From NCBI GenBank assembly GCA_002339165.1, contig DDJS01000138.1, forward strand, positions 8,666 through 45,960: DNA of 37,295 bases. The letters run 5' to 3'. The DNA is from Cellvibrionales bacterium UBA2618 (GTDB lineage: Bacteria; Pseudomonadota; Gammaproteobacteria; Pseudomonadales; Porticoccaceae). Both the position numbers and the translations under genes were made by a program. Numbering within the stretch: the first letter of the stretch is position 1; every line of letters starts with the position of its first letter. Positions 25,250 to 33,795 of this stretch are shown piece by piece. Below the pieces are notes generated by a model. It did not search any database. It was not told the DNA's origin and was given only the letters and a program-made list of their open reading frames with translations.

Positions 25250-26689
25250 ATGAATGCTTTTAAAAATCTAATCACAACGCTGTGCCTGCTGTGCAGCCAT
25301 AGCGTCGCAGCGGACATATTCTGGGCTTTTCGCGATGAGCAGGGAGCGACAAAATGGCAATATGTAGCCAACTTTTCCAGCAGTATGCTTATTTTAGCGC
25401 TGTCTTTTACCGCGCTAAAATTATTCCTCAGCCGCCGCCAAGCGCACCGGTACAACCTCGAACTCGAAGAAATCCGTCGACAACTTGAACAGCGCGTGGA
25501 AGAGCGTACCGCCAATCTTAATCAGACCAATCAACTGTTGCAAAGCAGCAATGCGGCGCTCGCCGAAGAGATCGATGGCCACCTCGATACCACCAGCCAA
25601 CTGGCGATATCGGAGGCCTACATCACCAGCATACTGCGATCAATGCCGCTGGTGGTGATCGGACTGGATGACCAAAACTGCATCACTCAATGGAACCTGC
25701 AGGCCGAAAGCGTTAGTCGATTAAACGCCGCCGATGTCATTGGTCGAGAGTTGTGGGACTGTTATCCAACAATTTCGCTGACACCCGATCAAGTCGATCG
25801 TGCCAGGCGCGAGCAAAAAACCCTCGCCATCAAGCAAAGCCAAGATAATCAATACCATTTTAATATCACCATCTACCCGCTACAAGAGCAATTGGAGAAT
25901 GGGGTGGTGATATTGATCGACAACGTCACCGACCAAGTGAACGCCAATAATTTGCTTATTCAACGCGACAAAATGTCGTCTATGGGTGAGATGGCCGCCG
26001 TTATGGCGCAGGATATCAATCTCCCTTTGAGCGCCAGCCTGAAAGATATTCAGGCAGTACGCAGCGCATTAACCGAAGAATGTGTCGATCCAATTGAGCT
26101 CAACGAGCTGCTGGAAAATGCGCTGATACGAGGGCAACAGGCGACCCATGTGATTGAAAACCTGTTGGCGTTTTCAACCGGTGGCGGCGGTGAAAAAGAA
26201 CTTGCCAGCGTCGCTGAGATTCTCGATCACAGTCTCGAATTGGCCGCCAGTCTGCTCTCTGCGCCTTCGGGGCTGCGTTTTAGGGACATCACTATAGTTC
26301 GAGATTACAGTGACAGCTTGGCTAAAATACCCTGTCATGTAGGTGAGTTACAACAGGTTTTTATCAGTTTATTTCGCCATGCCTGTCAATCCTTGGGCGA
26401 ACTCGACGATCCGGAAAAACGGCCCGAGATACGCATAGAGGCGAGCCAGCAGGATCACTTCATCGTGCTTTGTATTCACCACAACGGCATGCTGATAGGG
26501 CTCGATGAGCAACAATACATCTTCGAGCCCCTGGCATCACAAAGCGCTGGCAACAAACGTTATCCGGTCAGCAGCCGGCTGTCGTTCACTCACTTTATTG
26601 TTGCCGATCAACACCAGGGGAATATTGCGGTGACATCGAGCGAACGATCTGGCACCAACTTCCACTTGCAATTGCCACTCGCCGCCTAA
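25250..26689 (+). CDS. Degenerate PAS-histidine-kinase-like membrane protein (pseudokinase)
   Basis: A 479-residue protein with a signal-like N terminus (1-21), a membrane helix (about 43-60) and a coiled coil (66-125; RRQLEQRVEERTANLNQTN). A PAS domain (about 121-230) is followed by a HisKA-HATPase-like module. The scaffold is clearly that of a kinase (KMSSMGEMAAVMAQDINLPL, QQVFISLFRHACQSL, FEPLAS, GTNFHLQLPL), but the key residues are gone. Gln254 replaces the phospho-acceptor His, His377 replaces the N-box Asn, HNGMLIG replaces DxGxG, and VSSRLS stands where GTGLGLS is expected. The frame is intact and no response regulator is nearby. The ATG at 25250 is used; a TTG codon just before it is unlikely. 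It probably acts by protein interaction or as a PAS sensor. Confidence 0.85.
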   Translation: MNAFKNLITTLCLLCSHSVAADIFWAFRDEQGATKWQYVANFSSSMLILALSFTALKLFLSRRQAHRYNLELEEIRRQLEQRVEERTANLNQTNQLLQSSNAALAEEIDGHLDTTSQLAISEAYITSILRSMPLVVIGLDDQNCITQWNLQAESVSRLNAADVIGRELWDCYPTISLTPDQVDRARREQKTLAIKQSQDNQYHFNITIYPLQEQLENGVVILIDNVTDQVNANNLLIQRDKMSSMGEMAAVMAQDINLPLSASLKDIQAVRSALTEECVDPIELNELLENALIRGQQATHVIENLLAFSTGGGGEKELASVAEILDHSLELAASLLSAPSGLRFRDITIVRDYSDSLAKIPCHVGELQQVFISLFRHACQSLGELDDPEKRPEIRIEASQQDHFIVLCIHHNGMLIGLDEQQYIFEPLASQSAGNKRYPVSSRLSFTHFIVADQHQGNIAVTSSERSGTNFHLQLPLAA

Positions 26690-26714
26690 ACACTTTCCTC
26701 GAGGCCGGGTCGCC

Positions 26715-29225
26715 CTAGAGCCTGCGAAGCACTTCAAGGGGCGGCAATAGAACTGATTTACGACTGTAGGAGACTCCCAATGCACCGACTAAAAGACCCC
26801 CACTAAGCGGTCCAGCGAGCCACATCCACGCATGGCCGGTCAACGGCAATTGCAGCAGATAGTGCTCGATCAAAAGCAACGCAGTTTCAGCGCCGAGCGC
26901 CGCCAATAGGCCCGCCAGCACACCCAAGGTGGTAAATTCAATGCACTGTACGCCGAGGATCAAACGTTGGGAACTGCCAATCGTGCGTAGTATAGCGCTC
27001 TCTTGCAGGCGTTCACTCATCGACAGGCTAACGGCGGAAAACATCACCAGAATACCGCAGGCTAGAATCAGCAGGGTCATCACCTCTAAACCGCGCGTGA
27101 CCTGCGACACAATGGTGCGCACCCGCTCAATAATCTTGTCCAGTTCGATCACTTGCAAGGTCGGATAATTACGCAACAAGTCGTTGAGTATGAGTTTTTC
27201 GGAGGGCGGTATATAAACGCTCGTCATATGGGTGCGCGGGTAACCCTCCAAAAGACCCTCGGGGAATAAAAAATAAAAATTAGGCGTCATATCGTCCCAG
27301 CTAACGCTTCGCGTATTGGCTAGCCGCGCCTCAAAATTAAGCCCGCCCACACTAAAGGTAATGCGATCTCCAATGACCAATCCGAGTTCACTCGCCAAAT
27401 CCTCTTCGATTGACAATGGTGGCAGTGTCGGCGGGCTAGCCGCGGCATTATAAGGGGTACTCGACCACCAATCTCCCGAGGTGATGGTATTATTTTCGGG
27501 CAGGTTTTTGGCCCAACTAAGATTCAGTTCGCGCTGCAGAGATTCGTGACTCTCGAGTTGCTCGGATTCGATATCCTGCCCGTTGATCTGCCGAATTCTG
27601 GCCCGCACCATCGAGAACCATCCCGAGGCATCGAGCGCTCGTTGTTCGATCAACGCCTCGACCTCTTGCAACTCGTAGGAGGCCACGTTGTAGAGAAAGT
27701 GATTCGGCGTGTCTTCGTCAAACTGCAGACGAAGGTCATCAATCAACGACGTCCTTATCACCGCCATAATCATTAACAGCGCAATGGCACCGGAGAAACC
27801 CAATAGTTGAATGAGGCTCTGCAACCGCCTCCGCCAGAGGTTCGCCAGCGCCAATCGCCAAATACTGCCGAGATGTCGAGCCACCTTTTGACCGAGCCAC
27901 AAGAGCGTTAAACCAAACCCCATTGCGGCCGCAGCGATCGCAGTAAAGGCCACCAACATCGCCATTGATATGGCCACATTACCACTGTACCAAAGTAACA
28001 GTAAACCGATTGTTAACACCCCCAAACCACCTCGCAGCGCAGTGCTTGCTGATTTCACTGGGATATCTTGACGCAGTACGGTCATTGCTGAGAGGTTCGG
28101 CAAGTGCCAGATTGCCGGTAGCATAAATCCCAATAGACAGAGAAATCCGGTTGCCATTCCGGTGATCCACGGCCTAAAACTCGCTGGCGGCAGATCGATC
28201 GGCATCCAATCGCGCACCAACCATACGAGAAGTCCTTGAATCAGCGCACCCAGAGCAATACCCATCGCCGACCCCAGTGTACCGATTGCCAAGATATAAG
28301 TTATATACAGTCGGCGAATCGCGCTACCCGAAAGGCCCCAGCTTTTATACAGGCCCACTTGCAGGTGCTCGCCAATGGCAAACTGATGGCTCGCCAAGGC
28401 CAGCGCGATACCGGCAAGAACCACCCCAATGCTGCCCGCCAGCAACAAAAACCGGCGGCCGCTATCGATGCTTTCAGCAATCCTTGCCTGAGCTTGATCG
28501 GGGGTAATAAGGCGCTGGTGAATGCTCAACTGTGGCTCAAGCCATGCGCGGTAGGCGCTCACTCGCTCGGTTCCCGTGCCGGTTTCCGCCACCAATAACC
28601 GGTGCTTCACTCGGCTACCAGGAAGTAATACGCCCGCCGTTTTAACGTCTTCGACGTGCATCAAAATGCGCGCGCCGATCAACGAAAATGAGCTGCCCGA
28701 ATCGGGCTCTTCGATCAATACCCGGCTAATTTTAACGTGGCTATCGCCGAACTCTATCGAGTCTCCCAATTCAATCCGTAGCAGCGGTAGTAGCCGCGCA
28801 TCCGCCCAGGCTTCGCCAACCGGAGGGCCCGTGCGCACCGTCTGCTCCGCCGCTGGGTCAGCGCTAAAGGGTTTGTCAGAGTGCCGGATCGCACCGCGCA
28901 GGGGATAACTTGACTCGACCGCTTTAATCGATGCCAGATGCATATCATCGCCGTGATAAACCATCGACGAAAAACTCATCATTAATGCCGTGCGCAGCCC
29001 CGTGGCCTGAGCCCTTTCGACAAAATCTTGGGCAATGCGGGTATTACCCTCGAGAACTAGATCTGCGGCCAAAAAACTGGCTGACTCATTGACTAGGGCC
29101 TTTTCCACTCGATCGGCCAGCAGCGACACCGACGTCACTACCGTCACCGCCAACACCAACGCACCGACAACCAAGCGCAACTGTCCTCCGCGCCAATTGC
29201 GCAACAGAATTTGCAACGCTAGCAT
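26715..29225 (-). CDS. ybbP: ABC transporter permease, YbbP family (FtsX/MacB-like)
   Basis: An 836-residue inner-membrane protein (804 in E. coli YbbP). An N-terminal membrane helix (about 17-37) is followed by a large periplasmic domain. A central group of helices (about 260-500) has FtsX-like segments, then a second periplasmic domain, and the last three helices cover about 720-825. The C-terminal FtsX motif is SMSERLQESAILRTIGSSQRLI. Such systems are thought to extract or move lipophilic compounds or proteins from the inner membrane; the substrate is unknown. The start overlaps the ybbA stop (ATGCTAG), indicating coupled translation of ATPase and permease. Confidence 0.92.
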   Translation of the reverse strand: MLALQILLRNWRGGQLRLVVGALVLAVTVVTSVSLLADRVEKALVNESASFLAADLVLEGNTRIAQDFVERAQATGLRTALMMSFSSMVYHGDDMHLASIKAVESSYPLRGAIRHSDKPFSADPAAEQTVRTGPPVGEAWADARLLPLLRIELGDSIEFGDSHVKISRVLIEEPDSGSSFSLIGARILMHVEDVKTAGVLLPGSRVKHRLLVAETGTGTERVSAYRAWLEPQLSIHQRLITPDQAQARIAESIDSGRRFLLLAGSIGVVLAGIALALASHQFAIGEHLQVGLYKSWGLSGSAIRRLYITYILAIGTLGSAMGIALGALIQGLLVWLVRDWMPIDLPPASFRPWITGMATGFLCLLGFMLPAIWHLPNLSAMTVLRQDIPVKSASTALRGGLGVLTIGLLLLWYSGNVAISMAMLVAFTAIAAAAMGFGLTLLWLGQKVARHLGSIWRLALANLWRRRLQSLIQLLGFSGAIALLMIMAVIRTSLIDDLRLQFDEDTPNHFLYNVASYELQEVEALIEQRALDASGWFSMVRARIRQINGQDIESEQLESHESLQRELNLSWAKNLPENNTITSGDWWSSTPYNAAASPPTLPPLSIEEDLASELGLVIGDRITFSVGGLNFEARLANTRSVSWDDMTPNFYFLFPEGLLEGYPRTHMTSVYIPPSEKLILNDLLRNYPTLQVIELDKIIERVRTIVSQVTRGLEVMTLLILACGILVMFSAVSLSMSERLQESAILRTIGSSQRLILGVQCIEFTTLGVLAGLLAALGAETALLLIEHYLLQLPLTGHAWMWLAGPLSGGLLVGALGVSYSRKSVLLPPLEVLRRL

Positions 29226-29905
29226 TTGACGCTCATCTCCGCGACCGGCGTGAATTGAATGCCACTTTTTAAATGCAACTGACGGCTACAACGGCTCGCC
29301 AAACTGTGCTCGTGGGTCACGATAACCAAGGTTGTGCCCTCTTCCCGATTGAGTTCAAACAACAGATCATTAATCGTTTCACCGGTGACACTATCGAGGT
29401 TACCAGTCGGTTCGTCAGCGAACAAAATCGTCGGTTTACAGGCAAATGCGCGTGCCACCGCTACCCGCTGCTGCTCACCACCGGACAATTGTCGCGGATA
29501 ATGCTCGGTTCGATCTGCCAGCCCTACTCGCTGTAGATAACTACCGGCTATACCCATAGCATCGCCACCTTTTTGTAGTTCTAGAGGCAGTGCAACATTC
29601 TCCATTGCCGTCAGAGCCGGCAACAAATGAAACGATTGAAATACAAACCCAACATGTCGAGCACGAACCGCTGCGCGTCCCTCTTCATCCATGGCGGTAA
29701 TATCCTGACCATCGATGTGCACCGTGCCGTTGGTGGGCGTGTCCAAGCCGGCCATAATGCCCAGCAACGTCGACTTACCCGAACCCGAAGGCCCGACGAT
29801 AGCAAGACTCTCACCCGCTTCGACATTTAGGCTAAGAGCGTCTAGTATTGTAAGCTCGGTGTCGGCAACAAGTACCTTTTTACCGATATTGGTGACCTTT
29901 ATCAT
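29219..29905 (-). CDS. ybbA: ABC transporter ATP-binding protein YbbA
   Basis: A 228-residue cytosolic ATPase of the LolD/MacB-type family that powers the YbbP permease. Walker A is GPSGSGKST, the Q-loop is VFQSFHLLP, the signature LSGGEQQRVAVARAFA, Walker B ILFADEPTGNLD, and the switch His is in VTHEH. The ATG at 29905 gives the family-like N terminus (MIKVTNIGKKVLVAD). An in-frame codon at 29944 would add 13 hydrophilic residues without support. The ybbA-ybbP pair divergent from tesA is a widely conserved arrangement in gammaproteobacteria. Confidence 0.95.
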   Translation of the reverse strand: MIKVTNIGKKVLVADTELTILDALSLNVEAGESLAIVGPSGSGKSTLLGIMAGLDTPTNGTVHIDGQDITAMDEEGRAAVRARHVGFVFQSFHLLPALTAMENVALPLELQKGGDAMGIAGSYLQRVGLADRTEHYPRQLSGGEQQRVAVARAFACKPTILFADEPTGNLDSVTGETINDLLFELNREEGTTLVIVTHEHSLASRCSRQLHLKSGIQFTPVAEMSVKC

Positions 29906-29976
29906 TAATTTGTCCCGCTTATTGTTCAATTGAAAGTCGCCCACGCCAACAAGAGCTGGCCCTCGAAGAGAGATAT

Positions 29977-29982
29977 ATTATA
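29977..29982 (-). promoter_or_regulatory. Perfect -10 hexamer for ybbA
   Basis: The minus strand reads TATAAT exactly, about 70 bases before the ybbA start and in the only gap shared with tesA. No good -35 box is found 16-18 bases upstream (GATAAA at best), so strength is uncertain. The same A/T-rich stretch (TATATTATAG on plus) lies immediately before the tesA start. Confidence 0.35.
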
Positions 29983-29984
29983 GT

Positions 29985-30590
29985 ATGATTAGAGCAATAT
30001 TTATCGTTTTACTGTTGCTTTGTGGCTCCAGCCATAGCGCGACTGTACTGATACTCGGCGATAGTCTCAGCGCCTCCTACGGAATCGCCGAACAGCGCGG
30101 TTGGATCTCTCTCCTCAGCGGAGAACTGGCGCCGCAACACCGTATTGTGAATGCCAGTATCAGCGGTGACACTAGTGGCGGCGGCCTCGCGCGACTACCC
30201 AGACTTCTCGAGGAATATAGCCCCGACTTCGTGCTCATTGAACTCGGAGCCAATGACGGCCTAAGGGGTGCGCCCTTGGGCCTAATCGAAAAAAACATCA
30301 CCCAAATGATCGAATTATGCCGTCGAGGGGGCACCCAGCCACTGTTGTTTGGCATGCGCATCCCAGCAAACTACGGCCGCCGCTACAGCGATGGCTTTGC
30401 CAACTTGTATCTCGCCATTGCCACGCGCGCCGAAATCCCCTTGATGGCGTTCGAGTTTGCCGATATAGCCGCCACCGAGGGAATGATTCAGAGGGATGGC
30501 CTTCACCCGACAGCCGCGGCTCAACCAATGATCAAAGACCGCGTCAAACACTTTTTGGAACCCATTCTCGCTGTCGACGAAAAACAGTGA
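29985..30590 (+). CDS. tesA: Periplasmic acyl-CoA thioesterase I / arylesterase TesA
   Basis: SGNH/GDSL hydrolase with thioesterase, arylesterase and lysophospholipase activity in the periplasm. The 201-residue product has a signal peptide (IFIVLLLLC, cleaved near SSHSA). Block I is ILGDSLSASYGI (Ser27), block II Gly61 in SISGDTSGGG, block III GANDGL (Asn90), and block V DGLHPTAAAQ (Asp171, His174), so the catalytic set is complete. The length matches E. coli TesA (208). It is divergent from ybbA and converges on recJ with a 31-base gap. Confidence 0.96.
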   Translation: MIRAIFIVLLLLCGSSHSATVLILGDSLSASYGIAEQRGWISLLSGELAPQHRIVNASISGDTSGGGLARLPRLLEEYSPDFVLIELGANDGLRGAPLGLIEKNITQMIELCRRGGTQPLLFGMRIPANYGRRYSDGFANLYLAIATRAEIPLMAFEFADIAATEGMIQRDGLHPTAAAQPMIKDRVKHFLEPILAVDEKQ

Positions 30591-30621
30591 CAACTCGTCT
30601 CTACCAATCGCCGCTAACTCC

Positions 30622-32397
30622 CTAAGCGGGCTCTAAGTGCTGGATCAATAACTGCACTGTCTCCAGCCCTCGATACTCGTTGATATCTAGACGATAAGCA
30701 CAGCGAACACTGTGTATCTGGGTATTCGGCCAGCATTGCTGATCCATATTGAAGTGGATACCGTCGAGTTGTACCCCACCGAGTAGCGGGTGTTCAAGAA
30801 CCAGTTTGAGATGTTTTTCGGCGACCGTGCGCTGGCGAACTACATTAAAGATACCGTCGAACAACGGTTCGGGGAATTGCTGCCCCCAGGGGCCTTGATC
30901 GCGCAAGAGCTCAGCTGTGCGCATGGTGAGTTGCTCGGCGTCGAGTTCACCATCGGTGGCCAGCACCTGCGCATAGTCTTCACTCCCGAGGCTCTGAAAC
31001 ACCTGCGCTTCTAGCGCTTGTTTGAAGTCCATCAGGCGATCTTCGGGCAGGCTCAGCCCAGCAGCCATGGCATGGCCGCCAAACTTGCTGATCAAACCGG
31101 GGTTCTGCGTGGCAATTGCGTCCAGTGTATCCCTTATGTGTAACGCCGATATAGATCGACACGAGCCCTTTAACATACGGGGTTGATCTGAGCGCGCATC
31201 GCTCTGCGATTCCCGGGCAAAGGCGACCACCGGTCGGTGGTATTTTTCCTTGAGTCGGGAAGCCAGCAGGCCGACCACGCCCTGATGCCAATCCGGTTGA
31301 AACAAGCAGAGTACGCAGGGCAATTCATCCTCGGGAACAAGTTCCAAATGTTCCAATAACTGCTGAGCCTCGGCCTGCATCGTATGCTCTATGATTTTGC
31401 GGTCGCGATTGAACTCATCGAGCAAATTTGCAGCCTCTAGTACTTGCTGTGGGTCCTCGGACAGCAGGCACTGAATGCCTACAGAAATATCGTCCAACCT
31501 GCCGGCAGCATTCAACCTTGGGCCGATTGCAAAACCCAAGTCCGCGGCGACCAAACGCCGCGGGTTCTTACCCGCAATCCGCAGCAGCGCGGCTATTCCC
31601 GGACGACAGCGCCCGGCGCGCATTCGCTCCAAGCCCTGATGCACCAGAATTCGGTTGACCTGATCGAGGGGCACCACATCGGCAACCGTTCCCAGCGCGA
31701 CAAGATCTAACCAAGCCGCCATGTTAGGCTCCGACAAGCCATTCTGTAAAAACCAGTCTTGCTCGCGCAGCGCCGCCCGCAGAGCGCTCAACAGATAAAA
31801 AGCAACACCCACTCCAGCAAGATTTTTGGCTGGAAAATCGCATCCCGGTTGGTTCGGGTTAACGATCGCATGGGCGCTGGGTAACTGCTTACCCGGCAGG
31901 TGATGGTCGGTGATAATGACATCGATCGACCGTTGGCGCGCATGGGCGACGCCCTCTATGCTGGAAATGCCATTGTCCACGGTGACAATCAAATCGGGCG
32001 ACTGCCGAGCGGCCAAATCGACGATCTGCGGCGTCAGCCCGTAACCAAAATCAAACCGATTGGGTACCAGATAGTCGATAGACTTAAAGCCCATAGCGTC
32101 TAACCCGAGCATCATCAATGCGCAACTGGTGGCGCCGTCGGCATCAAAGTCGCCGATCACGATAACATGCTGCTCAAGGCGCAGCGCAGCCACCAATCGG
32201 TGCACCGCCAAATCCATTCCCAACAGCCCACTGGGCGCCGGCAGGCCCGTCAGTCCAAGCTCTAACAGTGCCGGATCAGCAACCCCTCGACCTGCATAAA
32301 TTCTTTTCAGAAGAGGATCCATCGCGCCCCACATCTCTAAATTGGCGCCATCGACATTTCTTCGAACAATCTGTTGTCTGCTAATATCGCACCTCAC
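30622..32397 (-). CDS. recJ: Single-stranded-DNA-specific exonuclease RecJ
   Basis: 5'-3' exonuclease on single-stranded DNA in recombination, mismatch and base-excision repair. The 591-residue product has the DHH-family metal motifs GDFDADGAT (83-90), VTVDNGISS and ITDHHLPG (164-166), then the DHHA1 motif KFGGHAMAAGLSL and the C-terminal OB domain. The start is GTG at 32397, giving an N terminus that aligns with E. coli (RRNVDGANLE ahead of LLKRIYAGRGV). No ribosome site is visible, and the start lies 17 bases inside the end of the upstream epoxide hydrolase gene, so translational coupling is likely. Confidence 0.96.
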   Translation of the reverse strand: MRCDISRQQIVRRNVDGANLEMWGAMDPLLKRIYAGRGVADPALLELGLTGLPAPSGLLGMDLAVHRLVAALRLEQHVIVIGDFDADGATSCALMMLGLDAMGFKSIDYLVPNRFDFGYGLTPQIVDLAARQSPDLIVTVDNGISSIEGVAHARQRSIDVIITDHHLPGKQLPSAHAIVNPNQPGCDFPAKNLAGVGVAFYLLSALRAALREQDWFLQNGLSEPNMAAWLDLVALGTVADVVPLDQVNRILVHQGLERMRAGRCRPGIAALLRIAGKNPRRLVAADLGFAIGPRLNAAGRLDDISVGIQCLLSEDPQQVLEAANLLDEFNRDRKIIEHTMQAEAQQLLEHLELVPEDELPCVLCLFQPDWHQGVVGLLASRLKEKYHRPVVAFARESQSDARSDQPRMLKGSCRSISALHIRDTLDAIATQNPGLISKFGGHAMAAGLSLPEDRLMDFKQALEAQVFQSLGSEDYAQVLATDGELDAEQLTMRTAELLRDQGPWGQQFPEPLFDGIFNVVRQRTVAEKHLKLVLEHPLLGGVQLDGIHFNMDQQCWPNTQIHSVRCAYRLDINEYRGLETVQLLIQHLEPA

Positions 32398-33352
32398 CGG
32401 AATACCGCAAACCGTGACTCACACGTTCCAGCCAGGTCAACAAAATGTCGTTAGTTTGCTCGGGTTGCTCCTGCTGGATCCAGTGACCACAATCCAAGGT
32501 GTGAACTTCAAGGTCGTCGACAAAGCCGCTCATATCGGCTTTCGGCACCATGTCATATCGACCATAGATCATCAGCGTCGGTTGTGTGATTCGCTGGGCT
32601 AGCTGCTCAGTGGATCGCCAGTTACGACTGAAATTTCGGTACCAATTGATCGGTGCGACAAATCCTCCGCGACTAAAGGCATCAATGTAAACTTGCAAGT
32701 CTGCCTCAATCATGACCGGGTAGCCACGTCGATCATCATAATCTGCCAACTCAATCAAACTGCGACCCTCTGTCGGCGATATCTCATCAGCGAGCCATTG
32801 ACCGGCGCGGTAGAGGTTGCGCAACACACGCCTCGGATTACCTTCAAAAGCACGCGCCGCGACATCCGGTTGCAGGTTGAAATGCACGATGTAAAAGTCA
32901 TCGCCAAGTGCCGCTCGCCAAAATAGCACCGGATCAGAACACGGACGCGGCACAAAGGGCACCGATAGGTTAGCTATCGCCGACACCCTTTGCGGTTGCA
33001 AGAGTGCATGTTGCCAAACCAAAATGGCACCCCAGTCGTGACCAACGTGAATCGCCTTGTCGATACCCAAACTATCCAGTATCCCGCTGAGGTCGGCGCT
33101 CAGGTGATGGATATCATAATCCTCGTGCGCCAGTGGTTTTGACGAGCCACCATAACCACGTTGATTGGGCACTATACAGTGATACCCAGCATCCACCAGC
33201 GCCACTATCTGATATCGCCAACTGTAGGCAAGTTCTGGCCAACCGTGAACCAACAGTAGCGGGATACCGCCGATGCCGGCTTCAAACACTTCAATTTCAA
33301 CATTGTTAGTCGCGATCATCGACCGCTTACAGTCAACGTGGGGGGCACTCAC
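32381..33352 (-). CDS. Epoxide hydrolase, alpha/beta-hydrolase fold
   Basis: Cytosolic hydrolase that opens epoxides to diols through an aspartyl ester. The oxyanion motif is HGWPE, the nucleophile Asp106 is in GHDWGA, and the charge-relay residues are Asp267 (GRYDMVP) and His290 (DCGHWIQQE). The two cap-domain ring-opening tyrosines are Tyr154 (DFYIVHF) and Tyr238 (NWYRN). This complete set separates it from haloalkane dehalogenases and esterases. Numbers count from the GTG at 33352, which has CAGGG upstream; the ATG at 33319 (MIATNNVEIEV) gives a more family-like N terminus of 312 residues. Substrate unknown. It overlaps recJ by 17 bases. Confidence 0.9.
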   Translation of the reverse strand: MSAPHVDCKRSMIATNNVEIEVFEAGIGGIPLLLVHGWPELAYSWRYQIVALVDAGYHCIVPNQRGYGGSSKPLAHEDYDIHHLSADLSGILDSLGIDKAIHVGHDWGAILVWQHALLQPQRVSAIANLSVPFVPRPCSDPVLFWRAALGDDFYIVHFNLQPDVAARAFEGNPRRVLRNLYRAGQWLADEISPTEGRSLIELADYDDRRGYPVMIEADLQVYIDAFSRGGFVAPINWYRNFSRNWRSTEQLAQRITQPTLMIYGRYDMVPKADMSGFVDDLEVHTLDCGHWIQQEQPEQTNDILLTWLERVSHGLRYSGEVRY

Positions 33353-33390
33353 GATAGCGCCCTGATAATCTGCAGAACATCGTTAAAAGG

Positions 33391-33455
33391 CATACATCTC
33401 CAAGTATGCTGCACAGTGGCAAACGCGCCGTGACGGCGCGTTTGCCACTGTGCAG
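33391..33455 (-). terminator. Tandem hairpins, including a perfect 21-bp-arm palindrome, after the DUF3094 gene
   Basis: Bases 33409-33429 and 33435-33455 are exact reverse complements (21 of 21) around a 5-base loop. They begin one base beyond the DUF3094 stop codon on the minus strand. The core CGCGCC/GGCGCG is flanked by AAA and TTT, a bidirectional-terminator layout. Directly abutting it is a second hairpin, CATAC/GTATG (33391-33408), followed on the minus strand by CCTTTTAACG. No long U-tract follows either stem, so termination is likely but not certain; an RNA-stabilising or cruciform role is the alternative. Confidence 0.7.
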
Positions 33456-33456
33456 G

Positions 33457-33642
33457 CTACAGGTAGCCCGCCCATTTGCCTATATAATAGCTGACCGCGC
33501 CCAGCGCAATCACCACGCCCCAGGTCACGGCCAATAGCGCGAACGCGCGGAAAGGCCCGCGCTCAGTACTATTATAGCCACTGCTGATGAACTGCTGCAC
33601 GCGCTCGAGGTCTTCATCAGATAATTTTGGATCTTCTGTCAT
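33457..33642 (-). CDS. DUF3094 family small membrane protein
   Basis: A 61-residue protein with an acidic N-terminal helix (MTEDPKLSDEDLERVQQFI), a short basic linker (STERGPFR) and one C-terminal membrane helix (about 35-55; VTWGVVIALGAVSYYIG). Order and spacing match the DUF3094 family of pseudomonads and relatives, whose function is unknown. The ATG at 33642 gives the family N terminus and has GGAAAAG upstream; the frame extends 16 codons further without support. It lies between thrC and the epoxide hydrolase on the same strand and is followed at once by a strong hairpin. Confidence 0.8.
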   Translation of the reverse strand: MTEDPKLSDEDLERVQQFISSGYNSTERGPFRAFALLAVTWGVVIALGAVSYYIGKWAGYL

Positions 33643-33795
33643 GCTACTTTTCCATCTGTATGCACCATAGCCGATGCTTCTCTGAGCCATTCAATCGTTA
33701 ACCTTTAATACGGCTCACGAGCAAGGATCGACCAACTGCGGTTGCCGGACGATACTATGTCAATTCAACTAACGTCACATCCAGGCCAGCAACGA

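Noticed and set aside
25250..26689. Treating the histidine-kinase-like gene as a pseudogene
   Set aside because: The reading frame is complete, with signal peptide, membrane helix and PAS domain intact and no stops; only catalytic residues differ, which fits a retained pseudokinase better.
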